Shown: piece after piece, positions 32,154-41,451 of the stretch
Numbering within the stretch: the first letter of the stretch is position 1
Layout of the letters: each line of letters opens with the position of its first letter
NCBI GenBank assembly: GCA_910587795.1
Contig: CAJUNH010000001.1
Coordinates: 62,001 to 126,000, forward strand
DNA: 64,000 nucleotides
DNA from: an uncultured Christensenellaceae bacterium
GTDB lineage: Bacteria > Bacillota > Clostridia > Christensenellales > CAG-314
Direction of reading: 5' to 3'
The notes under the pieces: generated by a model
What the model was told of the DNA's origin: nothing
Databases searched by the model: none
The model's input: the letters and a program-made list of their open reading frames with translations, nothing else
Translations under genes and position numbers: made by a program

Positions 32154-35057
32154 ATGAAAGACAATAAAATTGTATTTTTAACGCGTATTTTGCAGGTTGT
32201 TTTATTGGTTATACTGTCATTATCCGTTGTTATTTTGGCTACGGCTTGTTCGTGCGGAGATAATCACGATTATAAAAGAGAAGTAACTCGAGAGGCTAGT
32301 TGCTCTACTGTTGGAGAAGTTACATATACTTGTTCTAAATGCGGAGATAGTTATACTGAAGAAATTTCTACGACTGAACACAGTTTGGAGTACCGTTACG
32401 ACGCTAACGAACACTGGCAAGGATGCGAAAACTGCAATTTTACAACGTCTAAGACAGTTCATCAATACGAAACTGTTGTGCAAAGTATACCGTCAAATTG
32501 CAATACGACAGGTATGGAAACTAGATCGTGCGCGTGCGGGGCTGCGAAAAACGAGAATTTACCCCTTGCTCCGCATACATTTACCGTTATGCAAAAGGAC
32601 GGTTATTCACATTGGTTTAAGTGCTCTGCATGCGATGCCACAACCGAAGTTAAATCGCATATTTTTAATACTGAAATTTCACGCGAGCCTTCTACTTGTT
32701 TGAAAGAGGGTAATGTCGTTACCTCTTGTGAGTGCGGTCATACGCATACCGAATATTTAAGCAAAGCGGACCATATTTACGAGCTAACTAAATTCGATAA
32801 CGATTTTCATTGGACGGCGTGTGTTACCTGTCGGCAAGACAATCCCAGTCAGGATAAAGTTCCACATAATAAGTCGGCGTCTTTAACGGATCCCGATTGT
32901 ACGCATTTAGGTAAAGAGGTTACAACATGCTCTGCTTGCGATTATACCGATATTAAAATTTTGCCGATGTTAGGACACGACTTGGATAAAACAAAATTTT
33001 CTAAGTCTGCCGATAGATCTAATCACTATTATGAATGTAAAAGATGTGGTGCGGACATTGCGGAATCTCACGATTTAGTTGACGTTGCGTGTGCGGACGG
33101 GTTGGATCGCGAGGCAACTTGTTACAAAACGGGGCATAAAGACCAAGAGTGTAATTTGTGTGGGTTTACTCTGCACTTGACTGTTTCAAAGACGGATGAC
33201 CATAAATTTGCAGAGGAGTGGGTTAAAAACGGAACTCACCATTGGCATAATTGTTTAAACGGCGACGGACAGTGCGATGCTCGCAATAACGAGGAAATGC
33301 ACTCGTGGGCAGATCGCAGTATACCTGCTACATGCGAAACAAACGGCAGCATATGGAGGGAATGCGAATTTTGCGGCTATGTCCAGGACGGAAGCCGAAA
33401 AACTTTAACAAAACTAGGGCATGACTATAAAACTGCAGAAGTTATTATAGAGGCCACCTGCACTCAGGAAGGACAATCTCTACAAGTGTGTTTGCGTTGT
33501 CAGGCTGAAAGTACCGTCATAGTAAACAAATTGCCGCACGATTTATCTTTGTATGGCTATGACGAAGAAATGCACTGGAACAGGTGTGCAAATTGTGATT
33601 TTGAGCAAACTTATAAGGCGGCACATACAGTTGACGTCGGTTTGGACGTGGTGGTAAGCGAAGGAAACTGCGAAGAAGACCGTATTGTTAAACATACGTG
33701 TTTGTATTGCAAATATACATTTACGGAAATAACAAAAACAAGTGGACACAACTATATTACCGAAGATCCCTCGTATACCGACCCTGAAAAGTTTAAGGAC
33801 TCTACTTGTACCGAATTAGGATGGCATATGGAAATTTGTACCGTATGTAAAACATCGGTTAAGGTGTTTGATAAAGATTTTCTGCCTCACGATTTGGTGT
33901 ATCATAAGGCAAAAGAACCTACCCAAAACGAACCCGGCAATATTGCTTATCATGTTTGTACTGTTTGCGGTTTGTATTTTTCTACCAAAAACGCCGACCA
34001 TCAATTAAACCCCGAGGACATATTTATATATGCGCCCAAGATTATAGAAGTGGATAGTTTTGACGATTTGTATCAGTATGCTCTTAAAGTTGAAGACGGT
34101 GAAATAAGCTACGATTATTATCAAATAACCGCTAAAATAGTGCGCGTGTCGAATAATGCGCTTGAAATTAACGATGTAAATGCTGTTGAGGGCGGACAAA
34201 CATATCAAATTAATATACCCGATAATATTTATTATGACTTTAAAAGCGGAGATATTATTAAAATAAAGTTTAAGATAGAGGTAGTATATATTGACGATGA
34301 ATTACTGTATGACTTTGTAGACGTAGACGTTGTTACTGTACTGGGCAACGATAATAAATACGATTTGTTTATAGAAAGTAATTTATCGATGGGCGACGGA
34401 TCTATTGTTGTTTCTTATAACGGAGAGGAATACGCGTTTGTGGAAAATTTGAAATATTTCGGCGTTACGGAGTTGGGCGGAGAAATTTGCATTTCCTATC
34501 AACGTTGGACTAATAAGCAGGGCAAACTTATAGAACTGTTTAAGGTGTTGGTAAACGGCAATGCCGTTACGGCAAGCAACGGGGAACTTATAATAGAAGT
34601 GCAAGGAGATTTACATATTCAACTTATATTTAGCGACAGCAATAGTGCTTCTGTAAGTTTGGACAGTTTGGACACAAGCAACCGCAACGAGGTTATTGCC
34701 GTAGACGAATACGTATCGTATGAATATGTAGGTAATTATAATAACGACGGACATATTTTGGCTAATTCGCATCTTAAATTTTATGTCAACAACGCTAATG
34801 TAGTAGGTATTATTTTAACTTACGACAATTTTAATTTAGACGGTGAGGTTAACGTTTTTAAAAATAGCTTGTTTGTTGGTGCGGATGAAGACCATAAAGA
34901 GTTAATGTTACAGACGTTAGGTGAAAACAATAAAGTGATTCTGTATTTTGATGCCGAAGAACGCTTCAAATATATAGATTATTTTACTGACAGTTGTCAA
35001 GCGCGACTGTTAGAGATTACCATTCTTTACGCAACGGATAATACATTTGCGAATTGA
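32154..35057 (+). CDS. Large exported lipoprotein with about 16 paired-cysteine repeats
   Basis: 967 residues. An N-terminal hydrophobic segment (11-29) ends in a lipobox-like ATAC with Cys32, so a lipid-anchored surface protein is likely. Residues about 36-612 hold roughly 16 paired-cysteine units about 36 residues apart, for example CSKC 60-63, CENC 91-94, CSAC 157-160, CKRC 295-298, CLRC 446-449, CTVC 602-605. Two unit types alternate: one with an extra upstream Cys and Gly (AxC...G...C..C), one with His-Trp before the pair (HW..C..C), with His-Asp/Tyr between units. The arrangement suggests zinc-ribbon-like metal sites or disulphides. Residues 625-967 are beta-rich and acidic, without a recognised domain. 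Function unknown. It stands alone. Confidence 0.7.
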   Translation: MKDNKIVFLTRILQVVLLVILSLSVVILATACSCGDNHDYKREVTREASCSTVGEVTYTCSKCGDSYTEEISTTEHSLEYRYDANEHWQGCENCNFTTSKTVHQYETVVQSIPSNCNTTGMETRSCACGAAKNENLPLAPHTFTVMQKDGYSHWFKCSACDATTEVKSHIFNTEISREPSTCLKEGNVVTSCECGHTHTEYLSKADHIYELTKFDNDFHWTACVTCRQDNPSQDKVPHNKSASLTDPDCTHLGKEVTTCSACDYTDIKILPMLGHDLDKTKFSKSADRSNHYYECKRCGADIAESHDLVDVACADGLDREATCYKTGHKDQECNLCGFTLHLTVSKTDDHKFAEEWVKNGTHHWHNCLNGDGQCDARNNEEMHSWADRSIPATCETNGSIWRECEFCGYVQDGSRKTLTKLGHDYKTAEVIIEATCTQEGQSLQVCLRCQAESTVIVNKLPHDLSLYGYDEEMHWNRCANCDFEQTYKAAHTVDVGLDVVVSEGNCEEDRIVKHTCLYCKYTFTEITKTSGHNYITEDPSYTDPEKFKDSTCTELGWHMEICTVCKTSVKVFDKDFLPHDLVYHKAKEPTQNEPGNIAYHVCTVCGLYFSTKNADHQLNPEDIFIYAPKIIEVDSFDDLYQYALKVEDGEISYDYYQITAKIVRVSNNALEINDVNAVEGGQTYQINIPDNIYYDFKSGDIIKIKFKIEVVYIDDELLYDFVDVDVVTVLGNDNKYDLFIESNLSMGDGSIVVSYNGEEYAFVENLKYFGVTELGGEICISYQRWTNKQGKLIELFKVLVNGNAVTASNGELIIEVQGDLHIQLIFSDSNSASVSLDSLDTSNRNEVIAVDEYVSYEYVGNYNNDGHILANSHLKFYVNNANVVGIILTYDNFNLDGEVNVFKNSLFVGADEDHKELMLQTLGENNKVILYFDAEERFKYIDYFTDSCQARLLEITILYATDNTFAN

Positions 35058-35218
35058 TTTGTAAATAAAATCCGTGTCGCATAGTGAGGGGAAATAGACG
35101 TAGTGCTCTACTACGATTTATTTAAGATAATTAACGTATAGAAAAACTAAGAAGTAATTTATTTAAACACTTTTTAATTATCAATTTATTTTAAAATCTT
35201 TATTTAAAATTAACTTTG

Positions 35219-35255
35219 CCGCCGTCAACAATAGTTGTCGGCGGTTTTGCTTTTT
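35219..35255 (+). terminator. Terminator after the cysteine-repeat lipoprotein
   Basis: CCGCCG/CGGCGG plus an inner CAAC/GTTG stem, followed by TTTTGCTTTTT. Confidence 0.8.
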
Positions 35256-35290
35256 GCTTTATAATTATTTAGCATATGCTTTTTTTATTT

Positions 35291-35320
35291 GTATATTTTT
35301 AAAGTAAATATCGCAAAATA
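35291..35320 (+). promoter_or_regulatory. Forespore (SigF/SigG-type) promoter of ytfI-ytfJ-dacF
   Basis: GTATA (35291-35295), a 15-base spacer and TCGCAAAATA (35311-35320). It shares GTATA-N15-nCGCAAAMTA with the promoter of sigG. The -10 ends only five bases before the ATG at 35326, so the transcript would have almost no leader. ytfJ and dacF are forespore genes in Bacillus. Confidence 0.55.
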
Positions 35321-35325
35321 ATAAT

Positions 35326-35841
35326 ATGATAGTTTGCACTGCAACGTTGCTATTTATCTTGCTTGTGTTTGCGCCTTTTAGAGTAAAAGTAAGTGCGCAA
35401 ATATATTTGCAGCGATTAACTGCCAACTTGCAAGCAAATGTGGCAATATTTAATGTCTTTGATGAGGTAATACAAATCAAAGGTAAATATTTGTTGTGCA
35501 AAGGTACTGTGGAAACCAGTATAAACATCCTCCAAATTGACAGTAAAAACGGTGTAGATCTGTTAAAATGCCTAACTTTTGATAAGATTTTTGTATCATT
35601 ACAAAACAGTTTATCAAGCTTTTCCTCCAAAATTATATTGGCAGAAAATGCGATTGCGGCAATAGTGACAAATCTTACATGTCGTCTGACGAATTGTCAA
35701 GTTGCAAGCGAAGTTGTCGCTTGTTTGGGAGAAAGTAGGATTTGCACGGAAATTGCCGTAAGTACCAGCGTTGCAGAACTATCATTTTCGTTACTTAAAC
35801 AAGGAGTAGAAATATGGATGCGCAAATTAGTCAAATCATAG
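35326..35841 (+). CDS. ytfI: DUF2953-like protein YtfI
   Basis: 171 residues. One N-terminal membrane segment (about 3-18) precedes a mixed region with no catalytic motif. Sequence similarity to DUF2953 is modest; the assignment leans on position, because ytfI (DUF2953) precedes ytfJ in Bacillus and many Clostridia. It overlaps ytfJ by 28 bases, so translation is coupled. No ribosome site precedes the ATG; a forespore-type promoter box lies immediately upstream. Function unknown. Confidence 0.65.
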   Translation: MIVCTATLLFILLVFAPFRVKVSAQIYLQRLTANLQANVAIFNVFDEVIQIKGKYLLCKGTVETSINILQIDSKNGVDLLKCLTFDKIFVSLQNSLSSFSSKIILAENAIAAIVTNLTCRLTNCQVASEVVACLGESRICTEIAVSTSVAELSFSLLKQGVEIWMRKLVKS

Positions 35842-36182
35842 ATGCGGCTGTTGCAAATTTAAGTAAAGTTGCCGAAGTTAATACTATTATAGGTAAGCCG
35901 CTTGTTACTATGGACGGAACGACGATTTTGCCTGTATCGCAAATTAATTTTGCTTTTATGGCAGGCGGAGGCGAATACGGAAATAAGGCGCCGAAAAAAA
36001 ATAAGTCGATCGATAACTCTAACTTTGCCGGCGGTTCGGGCGGAGGCGCCAGTCTTACTCCGGTGTGTTTTTTAGTAGTAAATAAAGACGGTGTTAAGGT
36101 AATAGATGCTGATTCGTCAAACACTTTTGACAAAATATTTGACGTTGCAAAAGATATTGCGAATACGTTTAGGGCAGACTAA
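35814..36182 (+). CDS. ytfJ: GerW/YtfJ family sporulation protein
   Basis: 122 residues. VIGKPL-like NTIIGKPLVTMDGTTILPVS, FAFMAGGGEYG and the Gly-rich FAGGSGGGASLTPV segment identify the GerW (YtfJ) family, made in the forespore and needed for germination responses in Bacillus. The ATG has an AAGGAG site inside the end of ytfI. Its stop overlaps the dacF start (TAATG). The three genes form one operon. Confidence 0.92.
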   Translation: MDAQISQIIDAAVANLSKVAEVNTIIGKPLVTMDGTTILPVSQINFAFMAGGGEYGNKAPKKNKSIDNSNFAGGSGGGASLTPVCFLVVNKDGVKVIDADSSNTFDKIFDVAKDIANTFRAD

Positions 36183-37219
36183 TGAAAAATATAGGTTACA
36201 AAATTATAATATTATTTATATGTATTGCGGTGTTGTGTCTGGCGACATATTCGGTTGCTTTTGCTGATACTGCTTCTCCGCATTTTGAAACAAGTGCTAA
36301 AAGCGCCGTTGTTATGGAGCGTTCCAGCGGACGGATATTGTTTAGTAAAAACGAAGATGCCCGTTTGCCTATTGCCAGTACAACTAAAATAGTAACGGCT
36401 TTGACCGTATTAAAAAATTGTGATTTAAATGCGATTGTAGAAATATCTGCCGAAGCTTGCGGAATAGAAGGCTCTTCTATCTACCTTAGAGCGGGCGAGC
36501 ATTTAACCGTAAAGGAATTGTTGTACGGATTGATGTTGCGCAGCGGAAACGATGCCGCGACAGCGCTTGCTTTGCATGTTGGCGGCAGTGTGGAACGCTT
36601 TGCGGATATGATGAATAATCTTGCTGCGGAATTGGGTTTGCAAAACTGTCACTTTGCTAATCCGCACGGATTACACGACGATCAGCATTACTGCTCTGCA
36701 AACGACCTTGCGGTTTTAACGCGTGAAGCGCTAAATAATAAAGATTTTTGTGAAATTGTTTCTACCAAAACGGTGCGCATATCAAACGAGGGTTACGAAT
36801 ACGATAGAGTGCTGGTTAACAAAAACAAATTATTAAGTAATTATGATTGTGCGGACGGGGTTAAGACCGGATATACAAAAAAAGCAGGGCGCTGTTTTGT
36901 TGGAAGTGCAACCAGAAACGGAATGCAGGTAATAGTGGTTGTGCTGAATTGCGGACCTATGTTTGAAGAAACAGCTGCTATGCTGAACGAAGCCTTTGCT
37001 AACTATACACTTAAAACCGTTGTGCCTCTAAATAAGCAGTGCGGAAGCATTGAAGACAACGGCGTTAAAAGGTACTTTATTTGTCCTGAACGGATACAAT
37101 ATCCGCTTACGGATAAAGAGGTTGCCGCAACGCAAGTGGTGTTAGATAAAGAAATCCGCATCATTAGGGTGTTTGTAAATAAGGTTGTTATTCGCGAAAT
37201 AGAATTACAGGAAATGTAA
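36182..37219 (+). CDS. dacF: D-alanyl-D-alanine carboxypeptidase (DacF type)
   Basis: 345 residues. A signal peptide (about 1-29) leads to the penicillin-binding domain with SxxK at Ser66-Lys69 (STTK), SGN near 121 and KTG near 228. It trims the terminal D-Ala of peptidoglycan stem peptides outside the membrane. The operon with ytfJ and the forespore-type promoter point to DacF, which adjusts cortex crosslinking, rather than the vegetative PBP5. It overlaps ytfJ by one base and ends in a terminator. Confidence 0.92.
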   Translation: MKNIGYKIIILFICIAVLCLATYSVAFADTASPHFETSAKSAVVMERSSGRILFSKNEDARLPIASTTKIVTALTVLKNCDLNAIVEISAEACGIEGSSIYLRAGEHLTVKELLYGLMLRSGNDAATALALHVGGSVERFADMMNNLAAELGLQNCHFANPHGLHDDQHYCSANDLAVLTREALNNKDFCEIVSTKTVRISNEGYEYDRVLVNKNKLLSNYDCADGVKTGYTKKAGRCFVGSATRNGMQVIVVVLNCGPMFEETAAMLNEAFANYTLKTVVPLNKQCGSIEDNGVKRYFICPERIQYPLTDKEVAATQVVLDKEIRIIRVFVNKVVIREIELQEM

Positions 37220-37264
37220 TTTACGTAATTGTGTTTCAAATAAAAAATATATATTTTATAAGAT

Positions 37265-37302
37265 AAAAGTCGCTCGTTAAAACTGCGGCTTTTATTTTTT
37301 TA
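37265..37302 (+). terminator. Terminator of ytfI-ytfJ-dacF
   Basis: AAAAGTCGC/GCGGCTTTT (one G-T pair) around an 11-base loop, followed by ATTTTTTT. Confidence 0.8.
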
Positions 37303-37490
37303 GTATAATAATATCAATTATTTAATTTGTGTTAGTGTATTTTGAAAAATAATTATTTGTTAATCCAATATAACTTTTATTTTGTCTGTTTTAATAAACA
37401 CTTGCTTTTTTAGTATAAAACAAGTATTATATATATGTATAAGTATAATTTTATTTTAAATCATGGATATTGCGTGTACGGAGGAAATTA

Positions 37491-38195
37491 ATGGTTAGAC
37501 TAAACAAGTATCTTGCCGATTGCGGTGTCGGCAGTCGTAGAGAGTGCGATTCTCTTATCGAGGCAGGACAAGTTAAAGTAAACGGAAAGGTGGCTTCTTT
37601 GGGACAAACGGTTGCCGATACCGACCGTATTACCGTACGCGATAAACGTATAGGTCCAAAACAAAAGCTGTACTATATTATGTTAAATAAGCCTAAAGGC
37701 TGCGTTACCACTGTAAAGGACGATTTGGGGCGCAAAACCGTTATGGATTTTATTTCTAATATTAAAGCGCGGCTTTATCCTGTTGGGCGCCTGGATTACG
37801 ATACGGAAGGTTTATTGCTTTTTACAAACGACGGGGATTTATCTAATAGACTGACTCATCCGCGTAATGAAATTAACAAAACGTATGTTTGCAGAATTTC
37901 CGGTATACTTTTGGAGAGCGAACGGGTAACTTTGGAAAAAGGCGTAGTAATAGACGGCGTTAAAACCGCTCACGCCAAAGTTAAAATTTTAGAGCAAGAT
38001 CAGCACCATACCAGATGCGAGGTTACTATACACGAAGGGCGCAATCATCAGGTGAAAAAAATGTTTGAAACCGTCGGTAAGGAAGTAGAGTTTTTAAGGC
38101 GCGTTGCAATAGGCGATTTGCGTTTGGGCGGTCTAAAACGCGGCGAATACAGATTTTTAAATGATTTTGAAGTGGACTATCTAAAAAATATGTAG
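37491..38195 (+). CDS. rluB: RsuA/RluB-family rRNA pseudouridine synthase
   Basis: 234 residues from ATG 37491, which follows GGAGG. An N-terminal S4 domain (RLNKYLADCGVGSRRECDSL) precedes the catalytic domain with VGRLDYDTEGLLLFTNDG, where the first Asp is catalytic, and the EGRNHQVKKMFE motif. It modifies a uridine of 23S rRNA in relatives. It begins a run of closely spaced genes with surE 28 bases downstream. Confidence 0.93.
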   Translation: MVRLNKYLADCGVGSRRECDSLIEAGQVKVNGKVASLGQTVADTDRITVRDKRIGPKQKLYYIMLNKPKGCVTTVKDDLGRKTVMDFISNIKARLYPVGRLDYDTEGLLLFTNDGDLSNRLTHPRNEINKTYVCRISGILLESERVTLEKGVVIDGVKTAHAKVKILEQDQHHTRCEVTIHEGRNHQVKKMFETVGKEVEFLRRVAIGDLRLGGLKRGEYRFLNDFEVDYLKNM

Positions 38196-38223
38196 TTATA
38201 CTGTAAAATAAACGGGGGACTTT

Positions 38224-38982
38224 ATGAATATATTACTTACTAATGACGATGGGTACGAAAGCAGCGGTTTAATGTTGTTGTGCGACGGTTTGTCCTCTTG
38301 CGGACATAACGTATATGTGGTTGCGCCGTCTGCTCAGCGTTCGGCGTTTTCGCATTCGGTCAACTTGCATAAGGAACTGAATATCAGCAAGTTGGACGAG
38401 TACTGCGGAGCAAAGATTGCGTATATTTCTGCCGGTACGCCTGCCGACTGTGTTAAATTTGCCTTATCCGCACTGGATGTAAAGTTTGATTTGATAATAT
38501 CCGGTCCCAATAACGGAACTAATGCGGGATTTTCTGTTTTGTATTCAGGCACTGTAGGCGCGGCAGAAGAGGGGGCGGTAAACGGTATACCTGCTATTGC
38601 GTTATCTCGCTTGGGTTGGTATCCCGACGGAGGATCGTTTGCATCGGTTGTTGAATATTTGGTGAGAAATTTAAATGCTCTTTTTGATGCTTGTATATGC
38701 GGAACGTTGCTTAATATTAATGTTCCCGATTTGCCTATGGAGCAAATAAAAGGCGTTAAGATATGTCCTTTAAATACCGAACGAATTTTTTACGATAACT
38801 TTATTAAGGTTGAAGGCGATGACGATATATGGAGTATTAAAGGCGAGTGGCTTGAAATTGATGAATCTAAGGATAACGACATCACTTTTAATAACCGCGG
38901 TTATATTACAGTTACGCCTATTTTATTGGATAGAACGAATTATGCTGTACTTGAAAAACTTAAAGGTTTAGTAAAATGCTAG
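38224..38982 (+). CDS. surE: 5'-nucleotidase SurE
   Basis: 252 residues. The N-terminal MNILLTNDDGYES metal site and SGPNNGTNAG are SurE signatures. It removes phosphate from nucleoside monophosphates in stationary phase. It starts after GGGGGAC and its end overlaps the next gene by 7 bases, showing one transcription unit. Confidence 0.95.
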   Translation: MNILLTNDDGYESSGLMLLCDGLSSCGHNVYVVAPSAQRSAFSHSVNLHKELNISKLDEYCGAKIAYISAGTPADCVKFALSALDVKFDLIISGPNNGTNAGFSVLYSGTVGAAEEGAVNGIPAIALSRLGWYPDGGSFASVVEYLVRNLNALFDACICGTLLNINVPDLPMEQIKGVKICPLNTERIFYDNFIKVEGDDDIWSIKGEWLEIDESKDNDITFNNRGYITVTPILLDRTNYAVLEKLKGLVKC

Positions 38983-40196
38983 TTGCTGTTATCGGCGGCG
39001 GACCTGCCGGTATGATGGCGGCTATTTCCGCTGCCGAAAAAGGCGCCGACGTTACTTTATACGAGCAAAACGAAAAACTTGGGAAGAAACTTTACATCAG
39101 CGGTAAGGGGCGGTGTAATATTACAAACGATTGCACGCCGAGGGATTTTATATCTAATGTGGTAACCAACGAAAAATTTTTGTTAGGTCCGATCAATAAA
39201 TTTACTTCTGCCGATACAGTGAATTTTTGCAGAAAAAACGGACTGGAATTAAAGACGGAACGCGGTAATAGGGTTTTTCCTTTAAGCGATAAATCCAGTG
39301 ACGTCATTAAAACTTTTTACTCGGTATTGCGGCGGTTAAACGTCAAAATATGTCTAAATTGTCAAATTTTAACCGTTTCTACATCAAAAAAAGGCTTTTT
39401 GTTAACTACTATTACAGACATATACGAGTTTGATAGGGTTATTTTGGCTACGGGCGGACTAAGTTACAGCATGACGGGATGCAGGGGCGACGGGTACAGG
39501 TTTGCGGCGGCATTGGGTCATGATATTATAAAAACGCGTCCGGCGCTGTGCCGTATTATATGCAGCGGTGTAAGCGGGCTTGAAGGCTTGTCGTTAAAAA
39601 ATGTTGAGACGTCAATTTGTAATGCCGACGGTAACGTCGTTGACAGCGAGTTTGGTGAAATGCTGTTTACTGAGGACGGCGTGTCCGGTCCTGCCGTTTT
39701 AACGCTGTCGTCGCGTATTAATAAATTACAGCTTAAAAACGCTTATGTGTCGATAGATTTAAAACCCGCATTAACAGCCGAACAGTTGGACGCGCGAATT
39801 TTGCGTGATTTTTCGGCGCGGATGAATAAAAATTTTATAAATTCATTGACGGATTTACTGCCGGAAAGGATTATTAAAGAAGTCGCAGTTCAAAGCGGAA
39901 TTCCGTTTTATAAAAAGGTTAACCAACTCACTGCTGCAGAGCGTGCAAAACTGGTGCAAACTTTGAAAGGGTTAAAATTTTTATTTAGTCGTTTGGGCGA
40001 TATCGAACACTCTATCGTTACTGCGGGAGGTGTAGACGTAAAGCAAATTAATCCGTCTACAATGCAAAGCAGGTTGTGTGCAGGGCTCTATTTTGCGGGA
40101 GAGCTGATAGATATTGACGCATATACGGGAGGGTTTAATATCCAAATAGCTTTGTCGACAGGTTACGTTGCGGGCAAAAGCGCCGCATTGGACTAG
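38976..40196 (+). CDS. HI0933/YhiN-family FAD-dependent flavoprotein
   Basis: 406 residues. FAD-binding motif VIGGGPAGMMAAISAAEKG at the N-terminus, the family stretch GKKLYISGKGRCNITND, and a C-terminal GGVDVKQINPSTMQSR..GLYFAGE segment identify the HI0933 family. These are widespread flavoproteins of uncertain function. It overlaps surE by 7 bases and is followed 8 bases later by aroH. Confidence 0.88.
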   Translation: MLVAVIGGGPAGMMAAISAAEKGADVTLYEQNEKLGKKLYISGKGRCNITNDCTPRDFISNVVTNEKFLLGPINKFTSADTVNFCRKNGLELKTERGNRVFPLSDKSSDVIKTFYSVLRRLNVKICLNCQILTVSTSKKGFLLTTITDIYEFDRVILATGGLSYSMTGCRGDGYRFAAALGHDIIKTRPALCRIICSGVSGLEGLSLKNVETSICNADGNVVDSEFGEMLFTEDGVSGPAVLTLSSRINKLQLKNAYVSIDLKPALTAEQLDARILRDFSARMNKNFINSLTDLLPERIIKEVAVQSGIPFYKKVNQLTAAERAKLVQTLKGLKFLFSRLGDIEHSIVTAGGVDVKQINPSTMQSRLCAGLYFAGELIDIDAYTGGFNIQIALSTGYVAGKSAALD

Positions 40197-40204
40197 GAGG
40201 ATCT

Positions 40205-40552
40205 ATGGGAGCGATAAGGGGTGCAATTTGCGCACAAAACACGGTTGATGATATTTCTTCGAAGGCAGTGGAATTAATTGCCGAGATTATAGCTCAAAAT
40301 AATCTGTCTTGCGACGATGTTGAATCGATTATTTTTACTGCTACGGGAGATTTAAACGCTTGTTATCCTGCTAAATCCGTCCGTGAACATTTTAATATGC
40401 CGCAAATTGCGTACATGTGTCTTGCCGAAATGGACGTTGAAAGCGGTCTTGACCATTGTATCCGCGTGTTGGTTTATGCTCCAACCATAATGCAAAAAAA
40501 TTGTAAACACTGTTATTTGGGTCGGGCTAAGTGTTTACGGCAAGATTTGTGA
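40205..40552 (+). CDS. aroH: Chorismate mutase, AroH type
   Basis: 115 residues. AIRGAICA with the active-site Arg, ATGDLNACYPAKSVRE, EMDVESGLDHCIRVLVY (containing Glu and Arg of the active site) and the C-terminal CYLGRAKCLRQDL closely follow Bacillus AroH. It converts chorismate to prephenate for Phe and Tyr synthesis. The start follows AGGAGG. It is unusually cysteine-rich for the family. Confidence 0.93.
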   Translation: MGAIRGAICAQNTVDDISSKAVELIAEIIAQNNLSCDDVESIIFTATGDLNACYPAKSVREHFNMPQIAYMCLAEMDVESGLDHCIRVLVYAPTIMQKNCKHCYLGRAKCLRQDL

Positions 40553-40619
40553 GAGTGTAAAATTATCTCCGGATAGGTGTTTTGATAACAGAACATATAA
40601 TTGCTGAAGCGTTATTTGT

Positions 40620-40648
40620 TTGACTTGATTGCTTGATTTTGTTACAAT
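40620..40648 (+). promoter_or_regulatory. Promoter of plsC-ispH/rpsA
   Basis: TTGACT (40620-40625), a 17-base spacer and TACAAT (40643-40648), giving a leader of about 32 bases. Confidence 0.8.
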
Positions 40649-40686
40649 ATTCAGCAATTACTTCGCATATTCGGCGACGGAGGATT

Positions 40687-41445
40687 ATGAGTAAATTTGT
40701 AAAATGCATTGCGCATATAGCCAAAGTGGCAATAAGGCCGTTTTTCCCGGTAAAGGTTTACGGCGAGCGTAACATCCATAACAAAAAAAGCCTTATTGTG
40801 GGCAATCATTTGTCGGGTTGGGATCCGATTATATTTTCGATGCGGACAAAACATATTCTGTCTTTCGTTTATAAAGCGGAATTCTGTAAGGTTCCGTTTT
40901 TGCGTTGGGTATTTGACGGTTTGAATTGCGTGCCTGTTAAACGCGGAGACGCGGATATTTCTGCTACTAAGGCGATTTTAAAACTGTTAGATACCGATAA
41001 CGCCGTAGTTTTGTTTCCTGAAGGGACGCGAAATCCTAATGTTGATTGCTTGCAGCGTTTCCATGCCGGCGCGGCATTGTTTGCATTAAAAACACATGCT
41101 CCAATAAGACCTTTTTATATTTGGGATAAAACAAAGGCGTTGCGTAAAAATTATATTTTGATAGGCGAAGAATTCTATTTGGATCAATTTTACGATAAGC
41201 CCGTTAATCACGATACGCTTGCGCAGGCGACGGAGATAATTAAGCAAAAAGTTGATGAATTGCGCGTTAAACTTAACGGATATTTATTGCAAAAGGGAGT
41301 AAAACGCCGTAAGCGTACGCGTAAAGAAATGGACAAATTGCATGCTTACAATAGTAAACAAAAATCTTTTACAAAGCAAGTGGCGGCTCGGCATAAGGAC
41401 GTCAATGAAAAAGATACCGATGCAGTAAACGGGAGGGAGGAATAA
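40687..41445 (+). CDS. plsC: 1-acylglycerol-3-phosphate acyltransferase
   Basis: 252 residues from ATG 40687 behind CGGAGG. The acyltransferase motifs NHLSGWDP (HxxxxD) and FPEGTRN are present. It adds the second acyl chain to make phosphatidate, acting after PlsY (25249). A basic C-terminal tail of about 45 residues (KRRKRTRKEMDKLH onward) is extra. The gene precedes ispH-rpsA by 6 bases, an arrangement frequent in Clostridia. Confidence 0.93.
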   Translation: MSKFVKCIAHIAKVAIRPFFPVKVYGERNIHNKKSLIVGNHLSGWDPIIFSMRTKHILSFVYKAEFCKVPFLRWVFDGLNCVPVKRGDADISATKAILKLLDTDNAVVLFPEGTRNPNVDCLQRFHAGAALFALKTHAPIRPFYIWDKTKALRKNYILIGEEFYLDQFYDKPVNHDTLAQATEIIKQKVDELRVKLNGYLLQKGVKRRKRTRKEMDKLHAYNSKQKSFTKQVAARHKDVNEKDTDAVNGREE

Positions 41446-41451
41446 TTTGCT

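Noticed and set aside
37281..37425. Two copies of CTTTTTTAGTATAA-like sequence before rluB as a regulatory repeat
   Set aside because: AT-rich low-complexity sequence; one copy overlaps the T-run of the dacF terminator, so the similarity is probably by chance.
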